Source: Microvirga zambiensis WSM3693
GTDB taxonomy: Bacteria > Pseudomonadota > Alphaproteobacteria > Rhizobiales > Beijerinckiaceae
Reading direction: 5' to 3'
Length of the DNA: 64,000 nt
Assembly: GCF_016735695.1 (NCBI RefSeq)
Contig: NZ_JAERQD010000018.1
Span: 1 to 64,000 of the forward strand
How positions within the stretch are numbered: the first letter of the stretch is position 1; the number at the start of each line of letters is the position of its first letter. Shown one piece after another: positions 56,817 through 64,000 of this stretch. The notes under the pieces were generated by a model. The model was not told the DNA's origin. It ran no database searches and saw nothing but the letters and a program-made list of their open reading frames with translations. The translations under genes and the position numbers were made by a program.

Positions 56817-57941
56817 ATGCAGGATAAACCCAAGCTTGGTGGCGCTCTATCGGTAAAAAAGGGTCTGAGCCTTTTGGGCGAACTCCCGCTGGTCGCCGAG
56901 ACGCCCGAGGAGCTGCTCGACGACGAGACGACGCCGATCGCGCACTTCTTCGTGCGCAACAATGGCCTGATGCCCGAGCCCGTTGAGGATCCGGAAGCCT
57001 GGAGCTTCGTCATCGATGGCGAGGTAGAGCGCCCGCTCCACCTGACGCTCGCGGATCTGAAGCGTCGATTCCCGCACAAGACCTACCGCATGGTGCTCGA
57101 ATGCGGCGGCAACGGCCGCTCCTTCTTCGAACCCGCAGCCGAAGGCAATCCCTGGACGAATGGCGGCGCCGGCTGCGCCGAATGGACGGGCATTTCCTTA
57201 GGCGACGTCCTGCGCGAAGCGGGCCTGAAGGAAACCGCCCTGTTCACCGGCCATTTCGGAGCCGATCCCGACAAGCATGGCAGCCGCGAGCACCAGGCCA
57301 TGTCCCGCGGGGTACCGATCGCCAAGGCTCTCGAGGAGCACACGCTCCTCGTCTGGGCCATGAACGGCGAGCCCTTGCCCTTCCTCCATGGCGGCCCTTT
57401 GCGTCTCATCGTGCCGGGCTGGCCGGGATCGTTGAGCCAGAAATGGCTTACCCGGATCTGGATCCGCGATCGCGAGCATGACGGACCGGGCATGACCGGC
57501 CTGTCCTATCGCCTGCCGGTAAATCCCCTGGCGCCGGGTTCCGACGGCAAGGGAGTCGCGCTGCGTGTTCTCGAATCGATGCCAGTGCGCAGCATCCTGT
57601 CTTCGCCTGCCGACGGCGCGCGCTTTCCCGAAGGCACGCGCTCCCTCGCGGTTCGGGGTGCAGCCTGGGCCGGCGACGATGGCGTGGCGCGGGTCGATGT
57701 GACCCTCGATGGCGGTGCGACCTGGGTCGAGGCGACGATGACGAAGCCGCGCAATCGCTACGACTGGGTGCGCTGGCAGGCCTCCCTGCCTCTGCCGGGC
57801 GACGGCACGTACGAGATTTTTGCCCGCGCCACCGATTCCCAAGGACGCGCCCAGCCCTTCCATGCCGCCAACTGGAACCCGAACGGCTACGGCTGCAACG
57901 TCATGCACCGGGTGCGGATTACGGTCGGGCCGGAGGTTTGA
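56817..57941 (+). CDS. Sulfite oxidase-family molybdopterin enzyme
   Basis: 374 aa. Oxidoreductase molybdopterin-binding domain (FVRNNGLMPEP, LECGGNGRSFF with the Mo-ligand cysteine, GCAEWTGISLGDVL, LRLIVPGWPGSLSQKWLTRI), then the dimerisation domain (ATDSQGRAQPFHAANWNPNGYGCN). Plant/animal-like SUOX architecture without the heme b domain. I see no Tat or Sec signal, so either it is cytoplasmic or the true start is upstream. It oxidises sulfite to sulfate. Confidence 0.92.
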   Translation: MQDKPKLGGALSVKKGLSLLGELPLVAETPEELLDDETTPIAHFFVRNNGLMPEPVEDPEAWSFVIDGEVERPLHLTLADLKRRFPHKTYRMVLECGGNGRSFFEPAAEGNPWTNGGAGCAEWTGISLGDVLREAGLKETALFTGHFGADPDKHGSREHQAMSRGVPIAKALEEHTLLVWAMNGEPLPFLHGGPLRLIVPGWPGSLSQKWLTRIWIRDREHDGPGMTGLSYRLPVNPLAPGSDGKGVALRVLESMPVRSILSSPADGARFPEGTRSLAVRGAAWAGDDGVARVDVTLDGGATWVEATMTKPRNRYDWVRWQASLPLPGDGTYEIFARATDSQGRAQPFHAANWNPNGYGCNVMHRVRITVGPEV

Positions 57942-58713
57942 CGGCGACCGAGGCGGTGCGGGCGGCCGGCCCGCAGGCTTCCGTGCGGTTGCGCTCGGCC
58001 CGGACAAACACGGCCTTCAGGGACGGATTGCTGCCGCCTGTGAGCGTGAGGCCGTCGATGAAGCAGGCCACCTGCGCGTCGTCGGGGGCGACGGAACCGC
58101 AGAGCCAGCCCTGGAAGGCGAAGGCGGAATCCTCGTCGGTGAAGCGGAAGGCCTGGCAGGCCTGCTCGGTCCTGGCCGACAGGGTCAGGGGAGCGGCCTC
58201 GACCGGGCCGAACTTCGTCGCGATCATGCGACCCTGGCCCAGATGCGCCACTGCGAGGCCCGATCGGGCTGCCCGGCGGACGATGTCGATGTAGAAGCTC
58301 CCCGCCGTCTCGGCATTTCCCTGTGTGAGCGCAAGCTGCGCATAGCGGAAATCGCCGAAGCGTCCGAGGATCAGGCTATCCTCCCGCGCCCCGTCCGCAT
58401 GCTGGCGCGCTTCGGAAGTCATCTGACCGGGGGCGTTGGCGAGAGAATAAACCGGGCCTGAGGCCGGCAGCGGCGTCCAGGACGGGGCGGGGGCCAGCAG
58501 AGCCGCGGTGGGAACGGCCTTCGCGCGCTCGGCCGGACGCCCGTTCTGCTCGCGTTCGAGGGCGAAATAGACGAGCCCGGCTATGCTGCAGGACGACATC
58601 AGGACGATGCGAAACCAGGGCAGACGCTTCCGGCGCAGGCGACGGGACGGCCGCTCGTCGACCCAATCGGCGACGTCCTCCTCATCCCATTCCGCATAAA
58701 CCGCCCGCGGCAT
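57919..58713 (-). CDS. Hypothetical membrane-anchored protein
   Basis: 264 aa from ATG 58713 (MPRAVYAEWDEEDVADWVDE). One helix at ~41-60 (WFRIVLMSSCSIAGLVYFAL), then a large presumably periplasmic part with several cysteines (QACQAFRF, QGWLCGS, QVACFIDGL, EACGPAAR). Its 3' end overlaps the sulfite oxidase gene by 23 bases. No family recognised. Confidence 0.75.
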   Translation of the reverse strand: MPRAVYAEWDEEDVADWVDERPSRRLRRKRLPWFRIVLMSSCSIAGLVYFALEREQNGRPAERAKAVPTAALLAPAPSWTPLPASGPVYSLANAPGQMTSEARQHADGAREDSLILGRFGDFRYAQLALTQGNAETAGSFYIDIVRRAARSGLAVAHLGQGRMIATKFGPVEAAPLTLSARTEQACQAFRFTDEDSAFAFQGWLCGSVAPDDAQVACFIDGLTLTGGSNPSLKAVFVRAERNRTEACGPAARTASVAVKPPARP

Positions 58714-58833
58714 CGCTAAAAACCAATCAAGTCCCGAAACCCTGTCATCAACATGTTCTAGCGTGACACTGGCCAGGCATCGAAAGGTTTTGCTAAGCAA
58801 GGTAAACCAGAGCTTAACCGATCAGAGTCCCGC

Positions 58834-59316
58834 ATGCCCGATATCGCCGTCCGCCTTGCCACTCCGGAGGACGCGGCCGAGGTCGCAGCCTTGGTCCGTG
58901 CGGTGGACCTGCATTATGTCGGCCCCGAGGTGGCGCAGCCCCTCGAGCCCACACGGGCGATGGTCGAGCGCTCCATGCGGGAAGCGGAGGGCACGCGCTA
59001 TGCCCTGGCCTTTCGCGATGGCCGCGCCGTGGGCCTTGCCTGCTTTGCCGTGCTGCGGCCCGGCTTCCGGCTCACGGGTCTGCTCTTCGTCAAGGAACTC
59101 TTCGTGGACAGCCACGCCCGTGGGCAGGCGGTGGGCGTCGTGCTGATGCGCTGGCTCGCCGATTTCGCCCGGGCGCAGGGGCTGACGCGCATCGATCTCA
59201 CCACCGACGGCACCAATGCCGGCGCGCAGGCCTTCTACGAGCGCCTCGGCGCCGAGCGGATGAACAAGGTCTTCTACCGCTTCAATCTCTCGACCGATGT
59301 GCTGACCGGCGATTGA
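58834..59316 (+). CDS. GNAT-family N-acetyltransferase
   Basis: 160 aa. Acetyl-CoA motif region LFVKELFVDSHARGQAVGVV-like with GQAVGVVLMRWL, then DGTNAGAQAFYERLGAERM. Typical GNAT. Substrate unknown. Start MPDIAVRLATPEDAAEVA. Confidence 0.86.
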   Translation: MPDIAVRLATPEDAAEVAALVRAVDLHYVGPEVAQPLEPTRAMVERSMREAEGTRYALAFRDGRAVGLACFAVLRPGFRLTGLLFVKELFVDSHARGQAVGVVLMRWLADFARAQGLTRIDLTTDGTNAGAQAFYERLGAERMNKVFYRFNLSTDVLTGD

Positions 59317-59581
59317 AAGCTTTTGCGGGCGAGGAAACGCTTGACGGCAGCGTGACTTTGGTGTGTTGCTGGCGGCGTATCGAAGCCCGGTCCGGGCTTT
59401 CAGATGGACGATGGCAATGGCGCTGCTCATTCAGACGACGAGCAAAACGAAAACCGCCACAACGGCTGCGACAACAGCCGAATAAGCCTCGTCGTCCCCG
59501 GTCCTCTCTCCCTCGGGGCGAGAGGCGACACCCGAACAGGGTTTTTCGGTTTCCGGGGAGAGCGACAACAGGAGAAGTCCA
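59317..59581. other. Leader region of asd
   Basis: 265 bp. A hairpin CCTCTCTCC/GGCGAGAGG around 59502-59526 lies some 55 bases before the start. No known riboswitch class was recognised. SD AGGAGAAG precedes asd. Confidence 0.4.
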
Positions 59582-60613
59582 ATGGGTTTCAAGATCGCCG
59601 TCGTCGGTGCGACCGGCAATGTGGGCCGCGAGATGCTGAGCATCCTCTCGGAACGGGCCTTCCCGGCCGATGAGGTGGTGGCGCTGGCCTCCCGCCGCAG
59701 TCAGGGGTCGGAAGTCTCCTACGGCGACAAGACGCTCAAGACGAAGACCCTCGACACCTACGACTTCTCCGATGTCGATATCTGCCTCATGTCCGCCGGC
59801 GGCGAGGTCTCCAAGGAATGGTCGCCGAAGATCGCCGCCCAGGGCGCGGTCGTGATCGACAACTCCTCCGCCTGGCGCTACGACCCGGATGTGCCGCTGG
59901 TGGTGCCCGAGGTGAACGCCGAGGCGCTGCGCGACATGAAGAAGGGCATCATCGCCAACCCGAACTGCTCCACGGCCCAGCTCGTCGTGGCCTTGAAGCC
60001 GCTCCATGACGCCGCCACCATCAAGCGCGTGGTCGTCGCCACCTACCAGTCGGTCTCCGGCGCCGGCAAGGATGGCATGGACGAGCTCGACCGCCAGACC
60101 AAGGCGCTCTATTCCCTGCAGGACGTGCAGGAGAAGAAGTTCCCCAAGCGCATCGCCTTCAACCTGATCCCGCACATCGACGTGTTCATGGAGGACGGGT
60201 ACACGAAGGAAGAGTGGAAGATGGTGGCCGAGACCAAGAAGATTCTCGACCCGAAGATCAAGCTCACCGCCACTTGCGTGCGCGTGCCGGTCTTCATCAG
60301 CCATTCGGAAGCGGTCAACGTCGAGTTCGAGAAGCCGATCACGGCGGATGAGGCGCGCAATATCCTGCGCGCGGCGCCCGGCATCATGGTGGTCGATAAG
60401 CGCGAGCCCGGCGGCTACATCACCCCGCACGAGGCAGCGGGCGAAGACGCCACCTACATCTCCCGCATCCGCGAGGACATCACGGTCGAGAACGGCCTGT
60501 CCTTCTGGTGCGTCTCCGACAACTTGCGCAAAGGCGCGGCGCTCAACGCCGTCCAGATCGCCGAAGCCATGGCCAATCGCGGCCTGCTGAAGCCGAAGAA
60601 GCAGGCGGCTTAA
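59582..60613 (+). CDS. asd: Aspartate-semialdehyde dehydrogenase
   Basis: 343 aa. NADPH enzyme making aspartate semialdehyde, the branch point of Lys/DAP, Thr and Met synthesis. VVGATGNVGREMLSIL is the nucleotide site, NPNCSTAQLVVALKPL has the catalytic cysteine, and RVPVFISHSEAVNVEF has a substrate-binding arginine and histidine. It follows the leucine genes as in other Hyphomicrobiales. Confidence 0.97.
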   Translation: MGFKIAVVGATGNVGREMLSILSERAFPADEVVALASRRSQGSEVSYGDKTLKTKTLDTYDFSDVDICLMSAGGEVSKEWSPKIAAQGAVVIDNSSAWRYDPDVPLVVPEVNAEALRDMKKGIIANPNCSTAQLVVALKPLHDAATIKRVVVATYQSVSGAGKDGMDELDRQTKALYSLQDVQEKKFPKRIAFNLIPHIDVFMEDGYTKEEWKMVAETKKILDPKIKLTATCVRVPVFISHSEAVNVEFEKPITADEARNILRAAPGIMVVDKREPGGYITPHEAAGEDATYISRIREDITVENGLSFWCVSDNLRKGAALNAVQIAEAMANRGLLKPKKQAA

Positions 60614-60634
60614 GTCGTCGATCGATCGTTATCG

Positions 60635-60819
60635 CAATGGCCGGGCTCGTCCCGGCCATTTTCGTTTCTGAAGTGCTCTCCACTGTCATTCCGGGGCCGC
60701 GCAGCGGAGCCCGGAATCCATAAACACGATGTCTCAAGAATGAACGAGCAGCGCCGCGTCTATTTCTGAACCATCAGCGGTTATGGATTCCGGGCTCGCC
60801 TGCGGCGCCCCGGAATGAC
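60635..60819. repeat. Half family A plus a complete family B repeat
   Basis: AATGGCCGGGCTCGTCCCGG (60636-60655) then family B at 60684-60819: GTCATTCCGGGGCCGCGCAG, GAGCCCGGAATCCATAAAC, a 60-base spacer and TTATGGATTCCGGGCTCGCC ... GCCCCGGAATGAC, a complete long inverted repeat. It separates the convergent asd and carbonic anhydrase genes. Confidence 0.9.
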
Positions 60820-60834
60820 AGAGAGACAAACCTC

Positions 60835-61515
60835 TCAGAGCGGCCCCGCGTCGCGCGCCGAAAACATCGAAAACCGCTCTGGAACACCTTCCACCGCCGG
60901 CTTGAATTCCCCGGTCTCGGGATCGCGCACCAGCAGCACCCCGGACGCGACGCCGAAATAGGCGCCGTGGAGCTGGAGCTTGCCGCGCTCGACGAGGATG
61001 CGCACACAGGGGAACGTCATCAGGTTCTTCAGGCTGTTCTCGACGGCGGCGAGTTCGAGCCGCGGCAGATAGTCCTCGAGATCGCCCTTGTTCGGTCCCA
61101 GCCGCTCGCCGGCCGGCTTGATGAGGCTCATCCAGCGGCCGATGAAGTCGCCCGGCGAGAGCGGTGCGGTATCGTCCGCGAAGGCGCGTACGCCGCCGCA
61201 GCGGGCATGTCCCAGCACCACGATATGCTTCACGCGAAGCGCCTGCACGGCGAATTCGAGCGCCGCCGAGGTACCGTGGAAATCGCCGCCGGTCTCGAAG
61301 GGCGGAACGAGATTGGCCACGTTGCGGACCACGAACATCTCGCCCGGGCTCGCATCGAAGATCACCTCCGGCGAGACGCGGCTGTCGCAGCAGCCGATGA
61401 TCATGACCTCGGGCGACTGGCCTTTTTCCGCGAGAGCCTCGAAGCGGTTCTTCTCGCGCGGGAAGCGGTCGTCGAGAAACGCACGGTAGCCTTCGGTCAG
61501 ACGTTGCGGGAACAT
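60835..61515 (-). CDS. Beta-class carbonic anhydrase
   Basis: 226 aa from ATG 61515 (MFPQRLTEGYRAFLDDRF). Zinc ligands: CCDSR (Cys and Asp) and HARCGG (His and Cys). GDFHGTSAALEFAVQAL and VRNVANLVPPFE belong to the family. It interconverts CO2 and bicarbonate in the cytoplasm. The call is firm; the symbol (can/cynT) is not readable. Confidence 0.95.
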   Translation of the reverse strand: MFPQRLTEGYRAFLDDRFPREKNRFEALAEKGQSPEVMIIGCCDSRVSPEVIFDASPGEMFVVRNVANLVPPFETGGDFHGTSAALEFAVQALRVKHIVVLGHARCGGVRAFADDTAPLSPGDFIGRWMSLIKPAGERLGPNKGDLEDYLPRLELAAVENSLKNLMTFPCVRILVERGKLQLHGAYFGVASGVLLVRDPETGEFKPAVEGVPERFSMFSARDAGPL

Positions 61516-61528
61516 GGTCGTCCTTCCA

Positions 61529-62470
61529 TTACGGATGAGTGATCTCGGCAAGCTTGGCGAGCTCGACATTGGCGCCGCACAGAAGCACGCCGACGCGCTC
61601 GCCCGAGCGGGGTTTATAGGCCCCGGAGATGAGCGCTGCCAGAGCCGCGGCGCCTCCGGGTTCGGACGCGATGCGATAGTCGCGCCACAAGAGCCGCTGG
61701 GCGTCGCGGATCGCCGTGTCCGCAACGAGGGCCACGTGATCGACGCTCCGGCGGCAGATCGAATAGACGAGATCGCCGGTGTTCTTCGCGCCGAGCGAAT
61801 CGGCGGCGACCGAATCCACGTCCACATCGACGGGACCGCCCGCTTCGAGCGCCGCATGGAGCGCGCGCGAGCCTTCGGGCTCGACACCCACCACCTTCAC
61901 CCGCCCGGCCCACCAGCTTGCCACGCCGCTGATGAGGCCGCCGCCGCCCACCGCCACCAGCACCGTGTCGAGGGCAGGGCCGTCCTGCTCCCATTCGAGC
62001 CCCGCCGTGCCCTGGCCGGTCACGGTGCTCTCGGCCGCGAAGGGATGGATGCGCAGCGCGCCGCTCTCGGCCACATAAAGATCGCAGGCATCCTGGGCGT
62101 CCGCATAGCGCGCGCCGCCGATCACCACCTCCGCCCCGTGCGAGCGGATGACGGCGATCTTCGCGGGGCTCGAGATCTCCGGCACGAAGATGCGCGCCTT
62201 CACGCCGACCTGTTTCGCCGCATAGGCCACCGCCGCACCGTGATTGCCGCCGGACGCGGCCGCGACGCCGGCCACCGGCACCTCGTTCGACAGCAGGGTG
62301 TTGAAGGCGCCGCGGGTCTTGAACGAGCCCGCATGCTGCAGGAATTCCAGCTTCAGGCTCACCGGCCCGTCATGACCGAAGGCGCTTCCCAAGTTCAGGA
62401 GAGGTGTGCGGCGGATATGGGGGGCGATGCGGGCATGGGCCGCTTCGATCTCGGTGCGGGTGATGGTCAT
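61529..62470 (-). CDS. Threonine/serine dehydratase (PLP, fold II)
   Basis: 313 aa from ATG 62470 (MTITRTEIEAAHARIAPHIR). PLP lysine in QHAGSFKTRGAFN, AASGGNHGAAVAYAA for the phosphate, GGGGLISGVASWW. No ACT regulatory domain, so it is a short catabolic-type or racemase-like enzyme rather than biosynthetic IlvA. Thirteen bases from the carbonic anhydrase start, so possibly one transcript. Confidence 0.9.
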   Translation of the reverse strand: MTITRTEIEAAHARIAPHIRRTPLLNLGSAFGHDGPVSLKLEFLQHAGSFKTRGAFNTLLSNEVPVAGVAAASGGNHGAAVAYAAKQVGVKARIFVPEISSPAKIAVIRSHGAEVVIGGARYADAQDACDLYVAESGALRIHPFAAESTVTGQGTAGLEWEQDGPALDTVLVAVGGGGLISGVASWWAGRVKVVGVEPEGSRALHAALEAGGPVDVDVDSVAADSLGAKNTGDLVYSICRRSVDHVALVADTAIRDAQRLLWRDYRIASEPGGAAALAALISGAYKPRSGERVGVLLCGANVELAKLAEITHP

Positions 62471-62480
62471 GGTCGAACCT

Positions 62481-63224
62481 TCAAGGCTTTGGGCGGAGCG
62501 TCCAGATGGCGACGGGCAGGCCGTGAGCGTCGCGGCCGGGCGGGTCGGGAAAGGATTGTCCTCCACCTCTCGCGAGATCGAGCGCCACGGTCAACCCCGC
62601 AAGCGCATCGAGCAGATCGTCCTGGGCGGCACCGCGCGGCGGAAGGGCCTCGATCAGGGCGCCGGGCAGAAGGCCGGACTCCTTAAGAAGGTCACGCCGC
62701 AGATCCATGCCCGGTCTATGAGGCGTGCCCTTCACCTTCTTCGGTTGGGTGAGAGCCCGGCGGCCGTTGAGGGCCCAGAAGGCGAGTTCGGGATGGACTT
62801 CGTAGATGCGGGGCACGAGATCGGGCCTTGCGCGCAGCAGCGCGTCGATCTCGCGGATCTTCGGGAAGATGGCAAAGCCCTGCCGCGAGACCTTTCGCGA
62901 CGGATCCGAGGTGGCGGCGGCGATCGTGCAGGCCTCGGCATAGTCCATGGCCTCGACGGCGCGGCGCGAGGGGATGGCGAAGACGGAGGATTGCCGCTCG
63001 CCGAGGAGAGGGCGAATCATCTGATCCGGCGCGCGCCCCGAGCCTTGTGTGCGCTCAGGCAGGCCGATGGGCATGTCGACGGCGATCACGGCCGGATGCT
63101 CCGGCGCATCGGCAATGGCCTCGAGCGTCGGTGCCGTGACGATGCGATGGACGTTCGGATCCTCCACCCGCATGAGCACCGCAATCCAGCCGGCGCGGCA
63201 GCCGTCGACGCCCGCAACCCACAT
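62481..63224 (-). CDS. DUF429-domain protein
   Basis: 247 aa. Starts MWVAGVDGCRAGWIAVL at 63224; AVDMPIGLPE, FAIPSRRAVEAMDY, YEVHPELAFWALNG and AAQDDLLDALAGL are the family's conserved blocks. DUF429 is RNase H-fold by prediction and has no settled function. The stop is ten bases before the dehydratase start. Confidence 0.9.
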   Translation of the reverse strand: MWVAGVDGCRAGWIAVLMRVEDPNVHRIVTAPTLEAIADAPEHPAVIAVDMPIGLPERTQGSGRAPDQMIRPLLGERQSSVFAIPSRRAVEAMDYAEACTIAAATSDPSRKVSRQGFAIFPKIREIDALLRARPDLVPRIYEVHPELAFWALNGRRALTQPKKVKGTPHRPGMDLRRDLLKESGLLPGALIEALPPRGAAQDDLLDALAGLTVALDLARGGGQSFPDPPGRDAHGLPVAIWTLRPKP

Positions 63225-63311
63225 ACCTGATGTTCCTCCGCAGGCCGGGAATGACACTGTTCTTCCCCGTGGACCACCACTAAAACCGCTCTGTCGCTCG
63301 AGGAAAACGCC

Positions 63312-64000
63312 ATGACCCCCATTCGTCCGCGCCGCAGCGCGCTTTACATGCCCGGCTCCAATGCGCGGGCCATCGAGAAAGCCAAATCGCTCGCCGCGGA
63401 CGTGGTGATCTTCGACCTCGAGGACGCGGTGGCGCCCGATGCGAAGGCCGAGGCGCGTGAGAAAGTCTGCGCCGCTGTGCAGGCGGGCGGCTACGGGAAG
63501 CGGGAATTGGTGATTCGCATCAACGCGCTCGACACGCCCTGGGGCGAGGCGGATCTCGCCGCGGCGATTGCTGCGGCGCCGGATGCGATCCTCGTGCCGA
63601 AGGTGTCTTCTGCCGAGCCGCTCGCGGCGGTCGGCCTGCGCCTGCGCAAATTCGGCGCAGCCGAGCGCACCCGGATCTGGGCCATGATCGAGACGCCGCT
63701 CGCGATCCTGCGGGCGGAATCGATCGCGAGTGCTGCGCACGACGTCGACACGCGCCTGTCCTGCTTCGTGATGGGCACGAACGACCTCGCCAAGGACACC
63801 CGCGCCCGCCTGCTGCCGGGCCGTGCGACGATGCTGCCCTGGCTGATGAGCGCGCTCGCTGCCGCGCGGGCGCACGGCATCGATATTCTCGACGGGGTCT
63901 ACAACAGCCTGTCCGATGCGGAGGGTTTTCGCACCGAATGCGAGCAGGGCCGCGATTGCGGCTTCGACGGCAAGACGCTGATCCATCCGGACCAGATCGC
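63312..64000 (+). CDS. CitE/HpcH-type CoA-ester lyase (partial, runs off the window)
   Basis: First ~229 residues. TIM-barrel lyase of the citrate lyase beta / malyl-CoA lyase family: RSALYMPGSNARAIEKA, VIFDLEDAVAPDAKAEAR with metal Glu/Asp, ILVPKVSSAEPL, AMIETPLAIL and MGTNDLAKDTRAR. It cleaves or condenses malyl-CoA or citryl-CoA-type substrates; which one needs the missing C-terminus. SD AGGAAAA upstream. Confidence 0.9.
   Translation, partial: MTPIRPRRSALYMPGSNARAIEKAKSLAADVVIFDLEDAVAPDAKAEAREKVCAAVQAGGYGKRELVIRINALDTPWGEADLAAAIAAAPDAILVPKVSSAEPLAAVGLRLRKFGAAERTRIWAMIETPLAILRAESIASAAHDVDTRLSCFVMGTNDLAKDTRARLLPGRATMLPWLMSALAAARAHGIDILDGVYNSLSDAEGFRTECEQGRDCGFDGKTLIHPDQI

Noticed and set aside
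59313..59639. Frame spanning the gap before asd
   Set aside because: Overlaps the asd start out of frame and has no recognisable content.

Overview
The window reads as chromosomal backbone of a GC-rich alphaproteobacterium of the order Hyphomicrobiales (Rhizobiales), probably near Microvirga/Methylobacterium/Bosea. The genus is inference from gene order, GC-rich codon use and repeat style; no rRNA or species marker is present. No tRNA, rRNA, CRISPR array, prophage or transposase was recognised.

Layout. 1-8 kb: 5' end of ftsK (minus), a copper-delivery operon (DUF2946-like protein, YcnI-PCuAC fusion, Sco), glnK-amtB under an excellent sigma-54 promoter, tesB and a UbiH-type hydroxylase. 8-17 kb: three plus-strand RTX/cadherin proteins (666, 941 and 755 aa) with a shared C-terminal secretion module and no type I transporter nearby; ppa and a GNAT gene lie between them. 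17-28 kb: acnA, ccmAB, then an accessory insert (two acetyltransferase genes, one fused to MarR; ArsR with NIPSNAP and ABM proteins; an M23 peptidase), then ccmCDG. 28-42 kb: DUF188 protein, adenylate cyclase, yciB-ftsY, an RluA synthase, dapF-mtaB, a GyrI-like protein with a HAD phosphatase, an MBL hydrolase, ffh, rpsP-rimM-trmD. 42-56 kb: rplS, leuC, leuD and leuB interleaved with a VOC protein, a cysteine-synthase-like enzyme, HxlR, poxB, cupin, a MltB-type transglycosylase, and a metallophosphoesterase next to a Ser/Thr kinase fused to a universal stress protein domain. 56-64 kb: sulfite oxidase, asd, carbonic anhydrase, threonine dehydratase, DUF429 and the start of a CitE/malyl-CoA lyase-type gene.

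How genes work together. DUF2946/YcnI-PCuAC/Sco and CcmABCDG both serve assembly of respiratory copper and heme c centres. FtsY, Ffh and YciB form the membrane-targeting/envelope part. RpsP/RimM/TrmD/RplS, MtaB and RluA serve ribosome and RNA maturation. LeuB/C/D, Asd, DapF and the PLP enzymes are amino-acid metabolism. GlnK-AmtB is nitrogen uptake control.

The most striking feature is a dense population of palindromic intergenic repeats in at least five families, often as composites. One family (about 110-130 bp, GC-rich arms) also lies inside genes in one common open reading frame: in the middle of the RluA synthase, at the 3' end of ccmA, and at the 5' end of rimM, where it seems to supply the start codon. 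This resembles the Rickettsia palindromic elements that insert in frame into proteins.
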